Made by a program: the position numbers and the translations under genes. A DNA stretch of 64,000 nucleotides from Nectonema munidae (lineage: Eukaryota; Nematomorpha; Nectonematoida; Nectonematidae): positions 1,005,001 through 1,069,000 of the forward strand of contig JAUIRK010000928.1 in NCBI GenBank assembly GCA_030549495.1, given 5' to 3'. How positions within the stretch are numbered: position 1 is the first letter of the stretch; the number at the start of each line of letters is the position of its first letter. Positions 10,662 through 21,524 of the stretch are shown here, piece by piece. The notes under the pieces were generated by a model. The model saw only the letters and a list, made by a program, of their open reading frames with translations. It searched no databases and was not told where the DNA came from.

Positions 10662-13010
10662 CTAAAAATAATGACAAATTTGTTTTAAAGTTCTCTTATA
10701 GTCTTTTACTTAAAAAAAAGAACACAGTCGTTCCGAAATATATTTTACTATTTCTAAAAAATTTTTTCTTCTAAATACTTTATTTTTTAAAATATTTACC
10801 ATTAAATTTTAATACACTAAAAATTGTATTCTTTTAAAATTTTAATTTAAAAAATAATAAAAAATTTTTTTTTTTAATTTTATTATAAGATTACCTCGTT
10901 ATAATGTAACCAAGAATGAATGTTTTCAGAGACAGATTTTAGAAGTAAACCGCAAGTTTGTTATACACTTATAGGTATTTTCAATTTCTAAATTCCAAAA
11001 ATGAAATCAGCATGCCCGATTTGATATAAAAAAATAAATTTCATATAAAATTTGAAGGTATATTTTATTAGATATATTTCCCATCAATCAAAATTTTGTT
11101 TGATATTTCCCAAAAAGTAACCATGATTTTGAAAAAATTTAAACTATAAAGTGTTCAAAACTGTATATATTTATTAATTTTCAAACGAGTATATAATAAA
11201 GAACCAAAATCATAAGCTTAACTAGAGATACTCTCAGAATTTAGCTGAAAAAGTTTAACTTTTGATTGACAGATTTAGGCATGAAAAGGTCATTCAACTG
11301 CCATTAAAATGGTATAAAAAGATGCAGCTATCAATTTTAGGAAATGTTACGAAGTATGGTAGCAAAAGATGTAGCCAATTTAGTACAAGAGAAATTTTAG
11401 ATAGGCATGGTTTAAAATGTTTATATAAAAATTCCTTTGATAAAGTTTTCTTTCAAAGTAATTTGTAAATTTTGACACAAAAAAATGGTTAAGAGTAACA
11501 AAATATGTATATATAATTTTTGAACTTTTAAAAGGGACAATTTTGAATTTAAAAAAGACAACTTTGAACTAAAAAAAGATAATTTTGAACGAAAAATGGT
11601 ATATATCAGTAATGGATATAATATACTATTATATCCCATGTATATGAATTAAATAAATATTTTTAATTCACAGAATTGTAAAATTTATGATTATCTTCTT
11701 GTTTAAAATTTCTAATAAGTTATAATAAATTTCTTGTTCAGTTCGAGTCTAACGGTTTGTAGTTTCAAAACAATGAAGTAGAATTCCTGCCGAGGTGAGG
11801 AGAACCACTGCTTTGGTAGATGGACAATCTGATAATGGGTGAATAATTGTGAGTGTAAGGAATTCTTTATCTTGAATCTGAATACGAGGATGGATTTATT
11901 GTATCATTGTGAAGCTCGGAGAATCAATTCTTCATCCTTATGTAACACAATTGAAAAAAGTGATATGCACATTTCCCGAAATTGGGCGAACAAATCCAAG
12001 AATCAACGGAGGAATATTGTCGAGTGTGAAAGTCTTTTGAAGGAATTTAAAATGAGATTTAACGAAATACAAGACAAATAAATCGAACTGTGTGTTTTTT
12101 GAAACAACTTTTGATGCGCGTCCGAAAGAGCCTCCAGATTCTTTGCAATTAGAATCGAAATAAAATACTCTGTCTTTATTGAATTTCCTGTTTTGCATTA
12201 AAATTCTTTGAAATTTGCATTTCAATTTTCGAAAATTTTCAATGGGAACCATTTTTTCCTAATTAGATTGACGAAAACCTGAGTAATGAATTAAGTATTG
12301 CAGTTTCATTAATTGTATGAGATATTCTAAAACTTTAAAAAACAGCGCTATCTATTGACTCTTCGTGTTGAAAATCACTTTTATATGCAACTGAGTGACT
12401 TCATCGCTGGCTATGTTTTCTTAGCGGCATGATGTTGACAGATTTGTAAACTTTAGGAATCTATACATCAAAGAGTGGGTCTACAAGTTTTGTCAAATGA
12501 AGGTGCAAGGAAAACCCGGTCCCAGAAAACTTGCTCCCCAAAATCTGTTTTTGAATACGTACTCTTAATTCACATTGAATATTAAAGTTTGAAATTTTAG
12601 ATTAGGCTGCCCGAATGGATGTCTAAGACAAGCTGCACACCATATTCACATCATCGGAATCTATACTACGGCTAACAGGCTTTTTAGCTTTCAATTGGTT
12701 GTTTACTCTCTTGCCTACCCACGACTCGTCTCACTCAATTACATATTCCCTTCATATTTGCATCCACTTGAATCTTAAATCTGCCTTTTCAATCTCAAAG
12801 CTTCAAAGAAAGTACAAAGAGAGAGGAGTTTGAAAAAGTTATTAAAATTTTTACCTAAATTATTATTAAATAAATGTTTCTTCTTCTTCTTCTTCTATGC
12901 CAAGAAAAAATATTTGCATATGAAATTAAAAATTGAAGTGAATATAAAAGAATACCATTATTAATAGAATAGAAATGTAGAAGTCACTGTAAAGTGTAAA
13001 CGAATCCTAA
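10662..13010. other. Mostly non-coding stretch
   Basis: 10.7-11.2 kb is extremely AT-rich. 11.73-12.45 kb is somewhat less AT-rich and looks more like unique sequence. It holds overlapping frames of 80 codons (11839-12081, +) and 104 codons (11938-12252, -). Neither has a recognisable family, and the overlap means at most one can be real. A (TTC)n microsatellite lies at about 12881-12896. Confidence 0.35.
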
Positions 13011-13032
13011 GCCAGGGGTAGGTTTTTTACGC

Positions 13033-13433
13033 CAGGGGTAGGCAAACTGCGGCCCAAAGTACATACACATTTTCATCATTGAGAATGTTCATTTAGAATT
13101 TTCCAAACACTTCTCCACATTTATCCCACCCAAGTATTTGAATCTTGAAGTGCTGCATCATTCTCATTGCCATTAATTATTATTTCTGTAACAGAAAAAT
13201 TACTCAGTTACTTATTTACCTTTTTTTTGTGAAATAAATGTGTTTTAGGTGAAGTTTTTGCATTTAAAGATCAATTTTAATAAAAATTAATTTTCTTTTA
13301 ATTCTATATTTAACTCTTTTTCTTTTAACGTTCTTAAAAATGTCTTTGAAAAATGTGCTTTTTTAGAAGCGGGCCTTCGAAAAATTGGATTTTCTAAATG
13401 CGGCCCTTACACTGAAAAGTTTGCCCACCCCTG
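13033..13433. mobile_element. hAT-type MITE, 401 bp
   Basis: The left end reads CAGGGGTAGGCAAACTGCGG; the right end on the other strand reads CAGGGGTGGGCAAACTTTTC, and subterminal GGCCC / GGGCC also pair. The 8-bp flanks ttttacgc and ctttacgt match at six of eight positions in the same register, as expected for an aged hAT target duplication. Just outside the left end there is a second partial copy of the terminus, GCCAGGGGTAGG at 13012-13025. Non-coding. Confidence 0.75.
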
Positions 13434-14040
13434 CTTTACGTCAATAAAAAGACAAAAATTTATTGTGTAAAATTGTTTTTAGAAAACAAAAAATTAAAAT
13501 ATTTTCAACAAATATTTCATGCACTTTAAATAGTAATTATTATCAATCAAAACTTAAAGTTGCACTTTTATTTCCCAATTTTTAGTGTGTGTTTTCATTT
13601 TCAGCATAAATTTGTCGTTGAATAAAAAGCTGAAAAAAAGTAAGCAAAATATAATTCTCAAATAAAAGATACTTAAAAATTTTTCAAGATAAACTCCTTC
13701 TGGGGCGAATAAATGTCAATAAAGTCAAAATGACATTCAAAAAAAAAGGAAAAATCACTAAACATTTAAACTACTTTGAACTATTTTCTGGTTTTTTGGA
13801 TATTTTTTAGTTTAACAAAATTTTAAAAGACTATTTAAAAAAATGAAAATAGTATTTTAAATTTTAGTCAAAATTAATTTTTTTATTAATCTAATATAAT
13901 CTAAGGGACGGGTCTTTTTAATGAGAAAACTAAAAAAATTCCTTTACGTCAAGAAATTTTAATTATGAAGTCAAAAAATAAGGTCAAACGTTGTTTGCCC
14001 TGAGCATCATCGTTTCTAATGAAATAGTATGCTTATATAC
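13434..14040. other. AT-rich stretch without a gene
   Basis: Nothing recognisable on either strand. It lies beyond the likely polyadenylation site of the CLU gene. Confidence 0.4.
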
Positions 14041-14049
14041 TGTTCAGAT

Positions 14050-14194
14050 CAGGGGCGCACATCCTCAAAATTTTTGGAGGGAGGGGCGAATAAAAAAGAT
14101 ATATAATTCAGAAAATTATTCGGGGGGGAGGAGGGGGAGAAAGGCTTTTTCGCACCCTGGAAATCAGATTGGGAGGGGCGGTTGTGCGCCCCTG
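14050..14194. mobile_element. hAT-type MITE (CAGGGGCGCACATCC family) with perfect 8-bp duplication
   Basis: A 145-bp element begins CAGGGGCGCACATCC and ends GGTTGTGCGCCCCTG. The 8 bp on both sides are gttcagat (14042-14049 and 14195-14202), a perfect target duplication that indicates a young hAT insertion. The interior is G-rich (GGGGGGGAGGAGGGGG). The same family appears as longer, compound DNA at 37711-39190. Confidence 0.88.
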
Positions 14195-14356
14195 GTTCAG
14201 ATTTATGAAATAATGTATGTTTTTTGTATTTTTCATATTTGTAAATATAAAATTGAAAAAAAAGAAAAAACTTTATTTTCAAAAAATTTGTTATTTTAAC
14301 AAAATTTTTGGAGAGGTAAGAAATAATTATGCGTGTATCAACAATAAAACGTCCAA

Positions 14357-14362
14357 TTTATT
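14357..14362 (-). terminator. Candidate polyadenylation signal of the CLU gene
   Basis: TTTATT on the plus strand gives AATAAA on the coding strand about 250 bases downstream of the CLU stop codon. An (AC)n microsatellite at about 14546-14563 would lie in this 3' untranslated region. Confidence 0.4.
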
Positions 14363-14610
14363 CAACAAAAATTATTAAAAAATAAAAACAAGAAAAAACA
14401 ACAAAATAACATATACAAGTGTCGTAATCGTTTTAAAAGATCTATCAACCAAAAACAATCCAAAACAAAAACGATTCATTATATATGATAGCACCAGAAA
14501 AATTAGTTGATTGGAAAGAAAATAGTGTTAAAAAGTATGGCTGTTTACACACACACACACACATAATGTAATATGTACAAAATGACTCGGTTGGTAAAAT
14601 GAAGAAAAGC

Positions 14611-17600
14611 TTAACCCAAGGGAATGTCATCTTTGATATCGGAGATGGAGGATCTGTTAGTGTTGGTTACCGGTTTGTTTTTGTCCAGTGTGGATCGATC
14701 TTCTTCAGAATGATCGAAAAAAAGCGAATGTTTGTTCAATTTAAGTTCTCTCTCGAGGCCTTCTTTGAACTTCTCGAAATCATGGGAATTAAAACTGATG
14801 TAAACAATATCGTTCAATAAGTTTATGAGAGAAAGGATGGTGGAGATGGAGGGTCTATTAGCTTCCGGTGTGAATGAAAAATGTGATTTGGAGCCTTGTT
14901 GATATGCTTTGATCGACTTCTGCAGGTTTACAGCATGGACTGTGAGTTGGCGAATCAATTTAAAACTCTCTATCACTTTCTCATGCTCTGCTCCAAACTG
15001 GTGCTTGTAGATTCTGAGGTTTTCTCTCTCCTCTTTAATTGCAGCTCGGATTTCGGAACTGAAAAAGTAGCACAGTGCTAGTACGTGATGACAACCGGCC
15101 ACTTTAAGACTATTTTCACCGTAGTAAAATGTATAAATGCTCAAAGAATTGTTTAGGTATACCTGAGCAAGGCTATAATTACACATTGCGTACAAAACCA
15201 AGCCTATATTGCTGTCTATGAGCGCCATGAATGGATGTTTATTGCCGTGGAGTAAGAGCAAGAAGTAGCGAGCTCTCAAAAAAAGATTCAAGCCAGAGTC
15301 GTAGTATTTACAAGCGACGGAATAAATGCCTAAGGAGATATAATCTGTTATGCACGCATTATCATCCACCCCGAATATACGCTCTGTCGTGATCGTTGCT
15401 TTGTGTTGGTGGGAAAGGGCTTGAACAAAATCGCCTGTTATGTAGGATAATCTTGCAAGTAATTTGAAAGCAAAGGCTATGCTTGAATGAAGATTTCCAT
15501 ATGTGCTGTTCATCAGGTTCAGGCTTTGAGTTATAAGTTCCATTCCCTCTTTCAAGAAGTATTGATCAATCTTGCGTTGTCCTGCGAGTAGTAGAGCTTG
15601 GGAATCGTTGGACTTGGGAACGATGCTCTTAACTGTAGCAAAAAGATTGACAACGTCATCTTCAAGAAAGGCTGGCCTCGAACCATTGCCAAGTAGGAAA
15701 TTTCGTAGAACTAACTGAATACCACAAGTCAAACAAAATAGTCTTAAGAGAGTCAAGGGGCTTATGCTATGCTGATAAAGGAAGTCATTTAATGTAGCGA
15801 AGGAAGGATTTATAACAAAATGATAACATTCCAACGCCTCGCCACGAACGCTAGACCAAAGCGCGCTGGGACTCAGGTACTTCCAATCAAGACTTTCACT
15901 TGCATACGATGAAATTGGTGACTGTCTTTTATTCTTTTTGCGTGCTGATTTACTGCCGTTGAATTCAGGAGGTAAATTGCATGCCTGAGGTGGAGAAACT
16001 GAACAAGAGCTGAAAAGACAGTTTAAAAAATGGGCGACTGCAGAAGCTAAATTGGAACGAGACACGCCCTGCATATAAGACTTGAAAATGTGTTTAGTGG
16101 ATCTATTTAAAATTTCTGTTAGGACAATTTGGTATATGAAATGCAAGGAGGGCGTTTCTGCAACACGCATCGATATGTGACCTAAGTAGCGAACATTTAC
16201 ACCTCTTTGATGCATAGATTCAACAAGTTCTTTGCCGTCCATTGGAATCAGATTCAACTCCATCCAATCTTTTATTAGGTTTGGAATTTGTTCGCTTAAG
16301 ATAAAACTGCAAGCATCTATCAAAATTTGTCTTTCTCTCACCAATTTTATAGATTGTGAATCAGGATACGCAATTTCAGGAGAAAATGCGTCAGGATTGA
16401 AGCGTACATCAAATTCGTCATCTTTAATGGACCCGCACAGTCTACAGGCAGTCTGTATGATGCTTTTAGACATATTTTTCTCGTCCGTTTCTTCAATATT
16501 CCTACAGTTGTTGTTTGGATCTCTGTTTTCTTTATTGAAAACAACTGAAGTATCTTCAGAAATACAATTGTTCGCCATACACTCAGTACCGTTTAAGTGG
16601 TTAGAAGAAAGAATTTCAGTTTCATTGCGTGACTTTTCAGAAGTAAATTCGTCATCAAAAATGAACCCACTTGAATTTTTGTGCCCATCTTTTAAAGTGT
16701 AATCTTGTATAAAATTAGAAGCAGAACGGATAAACATAATATATCGAAATTCGATAAATGCTTCAACTAACTCGGGTCGCAATATGCACAATTTGTGTCG
16801 ATACGTCTTTGGGAAGGAATACTTTTTTGAAGTTTCTCCCAATGCAACGTTATCCAGAGGTAAATAGTTAAGATCGGGAGGAAGGGTTCTCAACAAATCT
16901 AATAAGTAGTGCCTCTTATCGTTTCCAATAATGCCCTTACTTTCATAAGAGGTGAACAAAAGAACTTCAGTTGAAGCGCTTTTGTCTTCATCATCCTTGC
17001 ACTTTTCTTGTTCTTTAGAAACGCTCTGGTCGCTATCATTTTGCAGAGAGGCTTTGCTGCACACAATGTGTGGGCTAATCTTGAGACACTTTGCTGGTTT
17101 TTGAAGTAGCTCAGCGTACTCTTGGCTAGTTATAATCTTTTTGGAAGTGTCAATGTAGCCGTAGGCAACCAGTTGCTCTTGCTCCTTCTCTAGTATACCA
17201 GGAATGATGGTTTGAGCAGTGACACGATATCCACGATAATCGACGACCACACTACCGATGGTATATAGGTTATCAATATCAAGGTCATTGTAAGCCTTTA
17301 CACCAACCAAGTCGTTATTAGGAGCAACATGGGCTGCAAAATCGCCGCCAACTTCCTTGTAGTGATCACGAATGTCAAAGCCCAGGCTGAGAAACATGTT
17401 ATTCCAAATAAACATATGCATCTTCGCTTCTTCTCCGGGATTGATCGGCATCAAATTTCCATCAACCACGGACTGAGCGCCCTGGATTGCAGCAGAAGTG
17501 AAATCTGAGCTTACTTTGAAAATGCCTCTGTCCCTAGCAATTCTTTGCTCCAAGGTCGATTTTGGCATTTCTTTTACTGAACACATCTCTTCATTCCAAT

Positions 17601-18582
17601 CCCTGACTTGGCCAGGAATGATTTCTTCAAAAGCAACGCGGTTGTTGAAAGCACGTTCAGAGCGCATTGCATCGGGAGTGTGTTCAAGCAAGGGAGCGAG
17701 CCACAAATTAGTGTAGAAGGGGGAAGGCGCTCTTTCCAAGCCATTTTGAATGTTTCTTTGCTTTAGCAGTTGCGCAAACCCTCTTTTGAACAATGGGCTT
17801 ATCTTGCTCAACAGGTCGACCAAGGAATGACTAATGCCATACTCTGTTATAGGCTTGAAACTAAATGTTTCACTAGTTTGATTAACATAAAATCCGCGTA
17901 AACACGCAGTAATATCAAAAGGCTTTTCTTCAAGCGTCACCACGTGTATATAGGCTAAGTCACCTTTCAATTTTCGAGGCCCAGGAGGAGGATTCCAGTG
18001 ACTAAATGACAAAAGTTTTAGACATAAAACTGAACTACCTTTTTGACTGAGAGGGTGCATATATTTCAGAGGCAGGGAGGTAATTGCTTCATTCTTAGGC
18101 AAGAGAAAATCAGGAACTAATGCTTCATTATCCCTAAAGCGCTCCACAAATCTAGTCTCGCTCTCTTGACTGAGAATGGTGGAAACGTAGGAAAGCGAAG
18201 CTCCATCCACTCCATTGAAAGCATCAGTCATATCTGTAGACTGAAGAAGTTCCCATGTATGCCTTAGATGTATTTTCACGTGGCGCACCGTATACGCTTC
18301 TTCAACGAGCTTTATGACGGAACCGTCTTTCAGGCCTTTGATCGTTTTCAGTTCAACAAAATTATCCAGGATGACGGAATCGAGTTGAAGGGAGAAACAG
18401 GTTCTGTGACACGTTTCCTCCCTCTCCATCACAATTTGGTGCAACTCTTGTACGAGTTCGTTTGGCGTAACCGTAATCTCAATTGTGTCGCCGTTCGAAG
18501 GAAGCTTGATGTACACGGTAAAGGTAGAGGCATCTTTAATCTCTGGATTCGCCACTTCCACATTTTGGTTAACTACAGGCAT
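14611..18582 (-). CDS. CLUH: Clustered mitochondria protein homologue (CLU/CLUH)
   Basis: A 1323-codon uninterrupted frame, similar in length to human CLUH (about 1309 residues). Family members are cytosolic RNA-binding proteins that bind mRNAs for mitochondrial proteins and keep mitochondria dispersed. Visible parts: an N-terminal ubiquitin-like CLU_N region (about 20-97); the conserved CLU domain (about 310-560, with FNNRVAFEEIIPGQVRDWNEE, RDRGIFKVSSDF and VAPNNDLVGVKAYNDLDI); an acidic low-complexity linker (about 650-740, FDDEFTSEKSRNETE onward); the central CLU region with RGVNVRYLGHI; and C-terminal TPR-like repeats (about 1010-1210) containing LLARLSYITGDFVQALSHQHKA. An in-frame TAG sits immediately before the ATG, which fixes the start. 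That TAG overlaps an acceptor-like TTAG, so a 5' UTR intron is possible. The protein looks intact. The intron-free coding region is unusual for an animal CLUH and raises a retrocopy question. Confidence 0.96.
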   Translation of the reverse strand: MPVVNQNVEVANPEIKDASTFTVYIKLPSNGDTIEITVTPNELVQELHQIVMEREETCHRTCFSLQLDSVILDNFVELKTIKGLKDGSVIKLVEEAYTVRHVKIHLRHTWELLQSTDMTDAFNGVDGASLSYVSTILSQESETRFVERFRDNEALVPDFLLPKNEAITSLPLKYMHPLSQKGSSVLCLKLLSFSHWNPPPGPRKLKGDLAYIHVVTLEEKPFDITACLRGFYVNQTSETFSFKPITEYGISHSLVDLLSKISPLFKRGFAQLLKQRNIQNGLERAPSPFYTNLWLAPLLEHTPDAMRSERAFNNRVAFEEIIPGQVRDWNEEMCSVKEMPKSTLEQRIARDRGIFKVSSDFTSAAIQGAQSVVDGNLMPINPGEEAKMHMFIWNNMFLSLGFDIRDHYKEVGGDFAAHVAPNNDLVGVKAYNDLDIDNLYTIGSVVVDYRGYRVTAQTIIPGILEKEQEQLVAYGYIDTSKKIITSQEYAELLQKPAKCLKISPHIVCSKASLQNDSDQSVSKEQEKCKDDEDKSASTEVLLFTSYESKGIIGNDKRHYLLDLLRTLPPDLNYLPLDNVALGETSKKYSFPKTYRHKLCILRPELVEAFIEFRYIMFIRSASNFIQDYTLKDGHKNSSGFIFDDEFTSEKSRNETEILSSNHLNGTECMANNCISEDTSVVFNKENRDPNNNCRNIEETDEKNMSKSIIQTACRLCGSIKDDEFDVRFNPDAFSPEIAYPDSQSIKLVRERQILIDACSFILSEQIPNLIKDWMELNLIPMDGKELVESMHQRGVNVRYLGHISMRVAETPSLHFIYQIVLTEILNRSTKHIFKSYMQGVSRSNLASAVAHFLNCLFSSCSVSPPQACNLPPEFNGSKSARKKNKRQSPISSYASESLDWKYLSPSALWSSVRGEALECYHFVINPSFATLNDFLYQHSISPLTLLRLFCLTCGIQLVLRNFLLGNGSRPAFLEDDVVNLFATVKSIVPKSNDSQALLLAGQRKIDQYFLKEGMELITQSLNLMNSTYGNLHSSIAFAFKLLARLSYITGDFVQALSHQHKATITTERIFGVDDNACITDYISLGIYSVACKYYDSGLNLFLRARYFLLLLHGNKHPFMALIDSNIGLVLYAMCNYSLAQVYLNNSLSIYTFYYGENSLKVAGCHHVLALCYFFSSEIRAAIKEERENLRIYKHQFGAEHEKVIESFKLIRQLTVHAVNLQKSIKAYQQGSKSHFSFTPEANRPSISTILSLINLLNDIVYISFNSHDFEKFKEGLERELKLNKHSLFFDHSEEDRSTLDKNKPVTNTNRSSISDIKDDIPLG

Positions 18583-18770
18583 CTAAGCTTTTAAACTACT
18601 AATTCTTTACTTCCTAAAAATAATTTTCAAATTTAAATTTCCTAACTCAACGCACAATTAGTCCTTAAAATTATTAAATAAACACTACACTTTAAATGAA
18701 GAGCATGTGTGAACTGGGTTTCATGTCTCTCCAACGATTTATTAATTTGTACCTTTGTATTGGTGGTGTA
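18583..18770 (-). promoter_or_regulatory. Presumed 5' flank / 5' UTR of CLU
   Basis: About 190 bases of AT-rich sequence separate the CLU start codon from a SINE. No TATA box or other core promoter element can be called with confidence; the label is positional. Confidence 0.3.
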
Positions 18771-18771
18771 C

Positions 18772-18920
18772 ACGGGAAGTTAGTAAGGTTGGTTAGATAC
18801 TGGATTTCGATAACTCAAGGTATTGGGTTCGATCCCGCATCAAGTCTATTTCCCTAATAGTTCAATACAAGCGACGCAATTCTGCCTTCTCGATGAAAAC
18901 ACTCCACGGTACCTTTACCC
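18772..18920 (+). mobile_element. tRNA-derived SINE, copy 1
   Basis: The head reads GTTAGTAAGGTTGGTTAGA (A-box region), then ACTCAAGGTATTG and GGGTTCGATCCCGC (B box of an RNA polymerase III promoter). The body ends CTTCTCGATGAAAACA...GGTACCTTTACC. The same unit is present inverted at 32149-32293 and 54696-54839, and as a decayed copy at 58800-58960. The head resembles a Leu/Ser-type tRNA, but the parent tRNA is uncertain. It sits just upstream of the CLU gene. No clear target duplication here. Confidence 0.8.
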
Positions 18921-20999
18921 TGGATAAAAGTGAATAATACTTTTTAGCGAAGAAACCAGCAAGATTAGACCTACACTTAAAGTTTAATACCTCAAGGCCG
19001 GGTGTGTTCAAATTTTCATAAGGAAATATCTGTTCTAAAAAATTATTTGTTTTTGAAATACACTTTTTTTGTATAAGCAATTTAATTTTCTGGATAGGTT
19101 GCTAAAGGTGGAAGGCCTTTTTAGGCCTCAGGTTGCTTAGTTTATTGATTAGCATTATTTTTTCATTATTTAATAATTTTTTTTAAATTATAGAAATTTT
19201 ATAATTATAATTTTGAGGGTGGCTATGCAAGTTCCTTAATTTCTGGTCTGATTTGAGGCCGGCACCCTTAGCAACTCGATTGCCTATAAAAAAAAAGGTG
19301 CAGAGAGAAATTAAAAAAATATATATTTCAATGAAAATGAGAAAATTCAAGATAATCATTCAAAACATGTTATTTTATCCATGGTATAATTCATTAGTAA
19401 AATTGATTTGTAAAAAATGAAATGCAATTCATTAAAAACATCCCTGATACTCTGAAATAAAATAAAATAGCGTTGTTTCAAGTGCTAAATTTTATAGTTA
19501 ATAGAAAAAATTTCGTAGAATAACATGGGCCTCATATGATGGCCTGCGTTTATATTAAATAGTCAGTCCTCGCTTAACATTGATCTCGTTTAACGACAAC
19601 TCAGAGTTGGGACGAACTCTTAAAATGGAAAAAAATTGTCAAAAATATTTTTTTACTGCATTCGAATGAGAGCGCCAACAAAACAGGCGAGTTGTGAGTA
19701 TGCTTGCGCCTACGCAGTCTGTAGCATCCTCCCTCCTTCCCTCTCTAACACACAAGCACATGCGTTCACTACTCAGTATCTTCAAAATATTGGAATAAAA
19801 TCATAATCAATTTATTTTAACACCAATAACTTGTGGAGAAAACAAATTTATCAAAAACATTGAAAAAAATAAAGGAAAAGCCCAATACACATTCCCTTTT
19901 AATGAGCTAAAAATGCTCAGACACATCAGAATATACTCATTTTGTTATAAAGATGGAAACATCTTGTGCGTTCATAAGAATTACTGTGTATCGATCAGCA
20001 GCGTAAGATTTTGAATGTGAGAATTTATATACATCAATTTCTTCATGAAGACTTATCTGAATAATCCATGTGATGAGAATTTATGTTTACAGTAAAAGAA
20101 AGGCAAAATTATTTTGTCAGAATCAATCAAAAGATAAAAAATAATATAAAAAGTCGAAAAGTAGTGACAGATATTCAAAAAAAATCGGCTTTTATAACAC
20201 ATCAAATGTTAAATGGATTAAAGAACACCCCAGTTAGCACAAATAGTTAGGAACTTTTAGGCATTGCCCCTAAACTCTATATAAAAAGCTACACACAAAC
20301 ACATATGACTTGAACGCTGAAGAAACGACTGAAGTCATTTTTCCATGGAATTTTAAAACAGCATTTCTTCGCCATAAAAGCATTTCAACTCAAAATGAAC
20401 AAGTATCTATCAGAAAACGGAATCTAACAGATCGTTAACCACTGTTTAGAGCAAACACACCTGTCTAGGATATATAAATATCGCAAATAGAAATTTTGCA
20501 GATAGTATAATGATTTAACGAAAGAGTAAAATAATTGTATACTTCCCTGTCTTTCTAAAATCATCGACGCGTATCAAATATAGTCAGAGAAGATGGACGA
20601 TTATTATTATTATCAAAAGAAGCAAGGTTAATAGGAGAAGCAAGCATATAAAATCGTCTACGTTAACGTGTGTCATCACCTCAATAGATACATGCATGCC
20701 TCCAGATATACTTCCTCTCATCATCTCGTGTTATATTGTGATCAGCTAAGTTCAAGTATAGATAATGAAAATACCTATTTTGAAATAGTTAAGTATTGAT
20801 ACCAGCAGTTTTGTGAAGTCAGATGAAAAATATCCAACTATGTGACTTAGACTTGAAGCGCTTATAAAATCCGACTGAGAGAGTAACTCCAGATACTTAA
20901 AAAAGTGGTTTATTTGAAGCCAACTTTTGTTCTAGACTTCCACTAAAAAAGGACTTCTCCATATGCTTACAAAAGTTACACTATTTTTTTTAATTCTTT
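18921..20999. other. Non-coding stretch
   Basis: Contains a candidate MITE at 19097-19278 (listed separately). At 19563-19600, CAGTCCTCGCTTAAC...CTCGTTTAACGAC resembles a pogo-like terminal sequence, but no partner end was found. The region 19660-19780 is less AT-rich and unremarkable. No gene seen. Confidence 0.35.
19097..19278. mobile_element. Candidate MITE with GTTGCTAARGGTG ends
   Basis: The left arm reads GTTGCTAAAGGTGGAAGGCC with GGCCTCA following; the right arm read on the other strand gives GTTGCTAAGGGTGCCGGCCTCA in the same order. So about 20 bp of imperfect inverted end encloses an AT-rich core of about 140 bp. No convincing target duplication. Confidence 0.5.
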
Positions 21000-21081
21000 T
21001 TTAATACTTAACCCTCAAAAGTATATTGATTTTTTGCTACACTGTTGTTTTTTGGGGAACATTTTGAAAAAAAAACGCTGT

Positions 21082-21118
21082 TTAACGGTTAATGTACAAC
21101 CTGGGTATTTTTTACCCA
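21082..21118 (+). mobile_element. piggyBac-type end 'a': TTAA plus palindromic TGGGTATTTTTTACCCA
   Basis: TTAACGGTTAATGTACAACC precedes the 17-base palindrome at 21102-21118. A copy with the same outer words (TTAACGGTTA, GTACAACCCTGGGTA) lies inverted at 28033-28096, and a third palindrome lies in direct orientation at 25976-25992. It is therefore read as a terminus of a piggyBac element, with TTAA as the target. A separate TTAACCCTCAAAAG end-like sequence lies just outside at 21008. Confidence 0.6.
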
Positions 21119-21370
21119 TTTGTTTTTTTCATATCTTATATATCAAAAACTTTTAACTTGATTCAAATAAAATTTAATTTATGTTATTAAATTTCAATTT
21201 ACTAACCCTTTTTTGACAAAGGTTTATTAAATTTAAGTAGTACCCTTTTGACAAAGGTTCATTTTTCATCGAATTAACTTCAAATTGAAAAGATAAATAA
21301 TAAATAACTGGAAAAAAGCAAATTTGCGAGATTTTTATGAAAATTTTTTTTTTTTCTTTCAAAAAAAACA

Positions 21371-21388
21371 CGTTGCGAAAACGCAACG
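21371..21388. repeat. Palindrome CGTTGCGAAAACGCAACG (3' side of piggyBac A)
   Basis: An 18-base near-palindrome located about 140 bases beyond the stop codon of transposase A. Related words followed by GTTAGAC/GTAAGAC occur at 25823-25838 and 25868-25883 on the other side of element A, and a perfect 20-base variant lies at 25483-25502. The arrangement suggests subterminal transposase-binding or hairpin sites of element A (inference). Confidence 0.55.
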
Positions 21389-21524
21389 TTGGACAGATTA
21401 ATGAAAAGTTAGCACACATTTTTATATTTGAAATTTAAAAAGAAAAATTGGAGTAAATTTAAATAAAATTTTATTCACATGTTTAAGGCTAAAGCAAAGA
21501 ACGTAATAAATAAAATAAGCTTCA

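Noticed and set aside
11839-12252. Overlapping frames on both strands (80 and 104 codons)
   Set aside because: No recognised family and mutual overlap; kept only as a remark in the non-coding stretch entry.
19563-19620. Pogo-like terminal sequence (CAGTCCTCGCTTAAC)
   Set aside because: No partner end, no TA duplication in register, no transposase.
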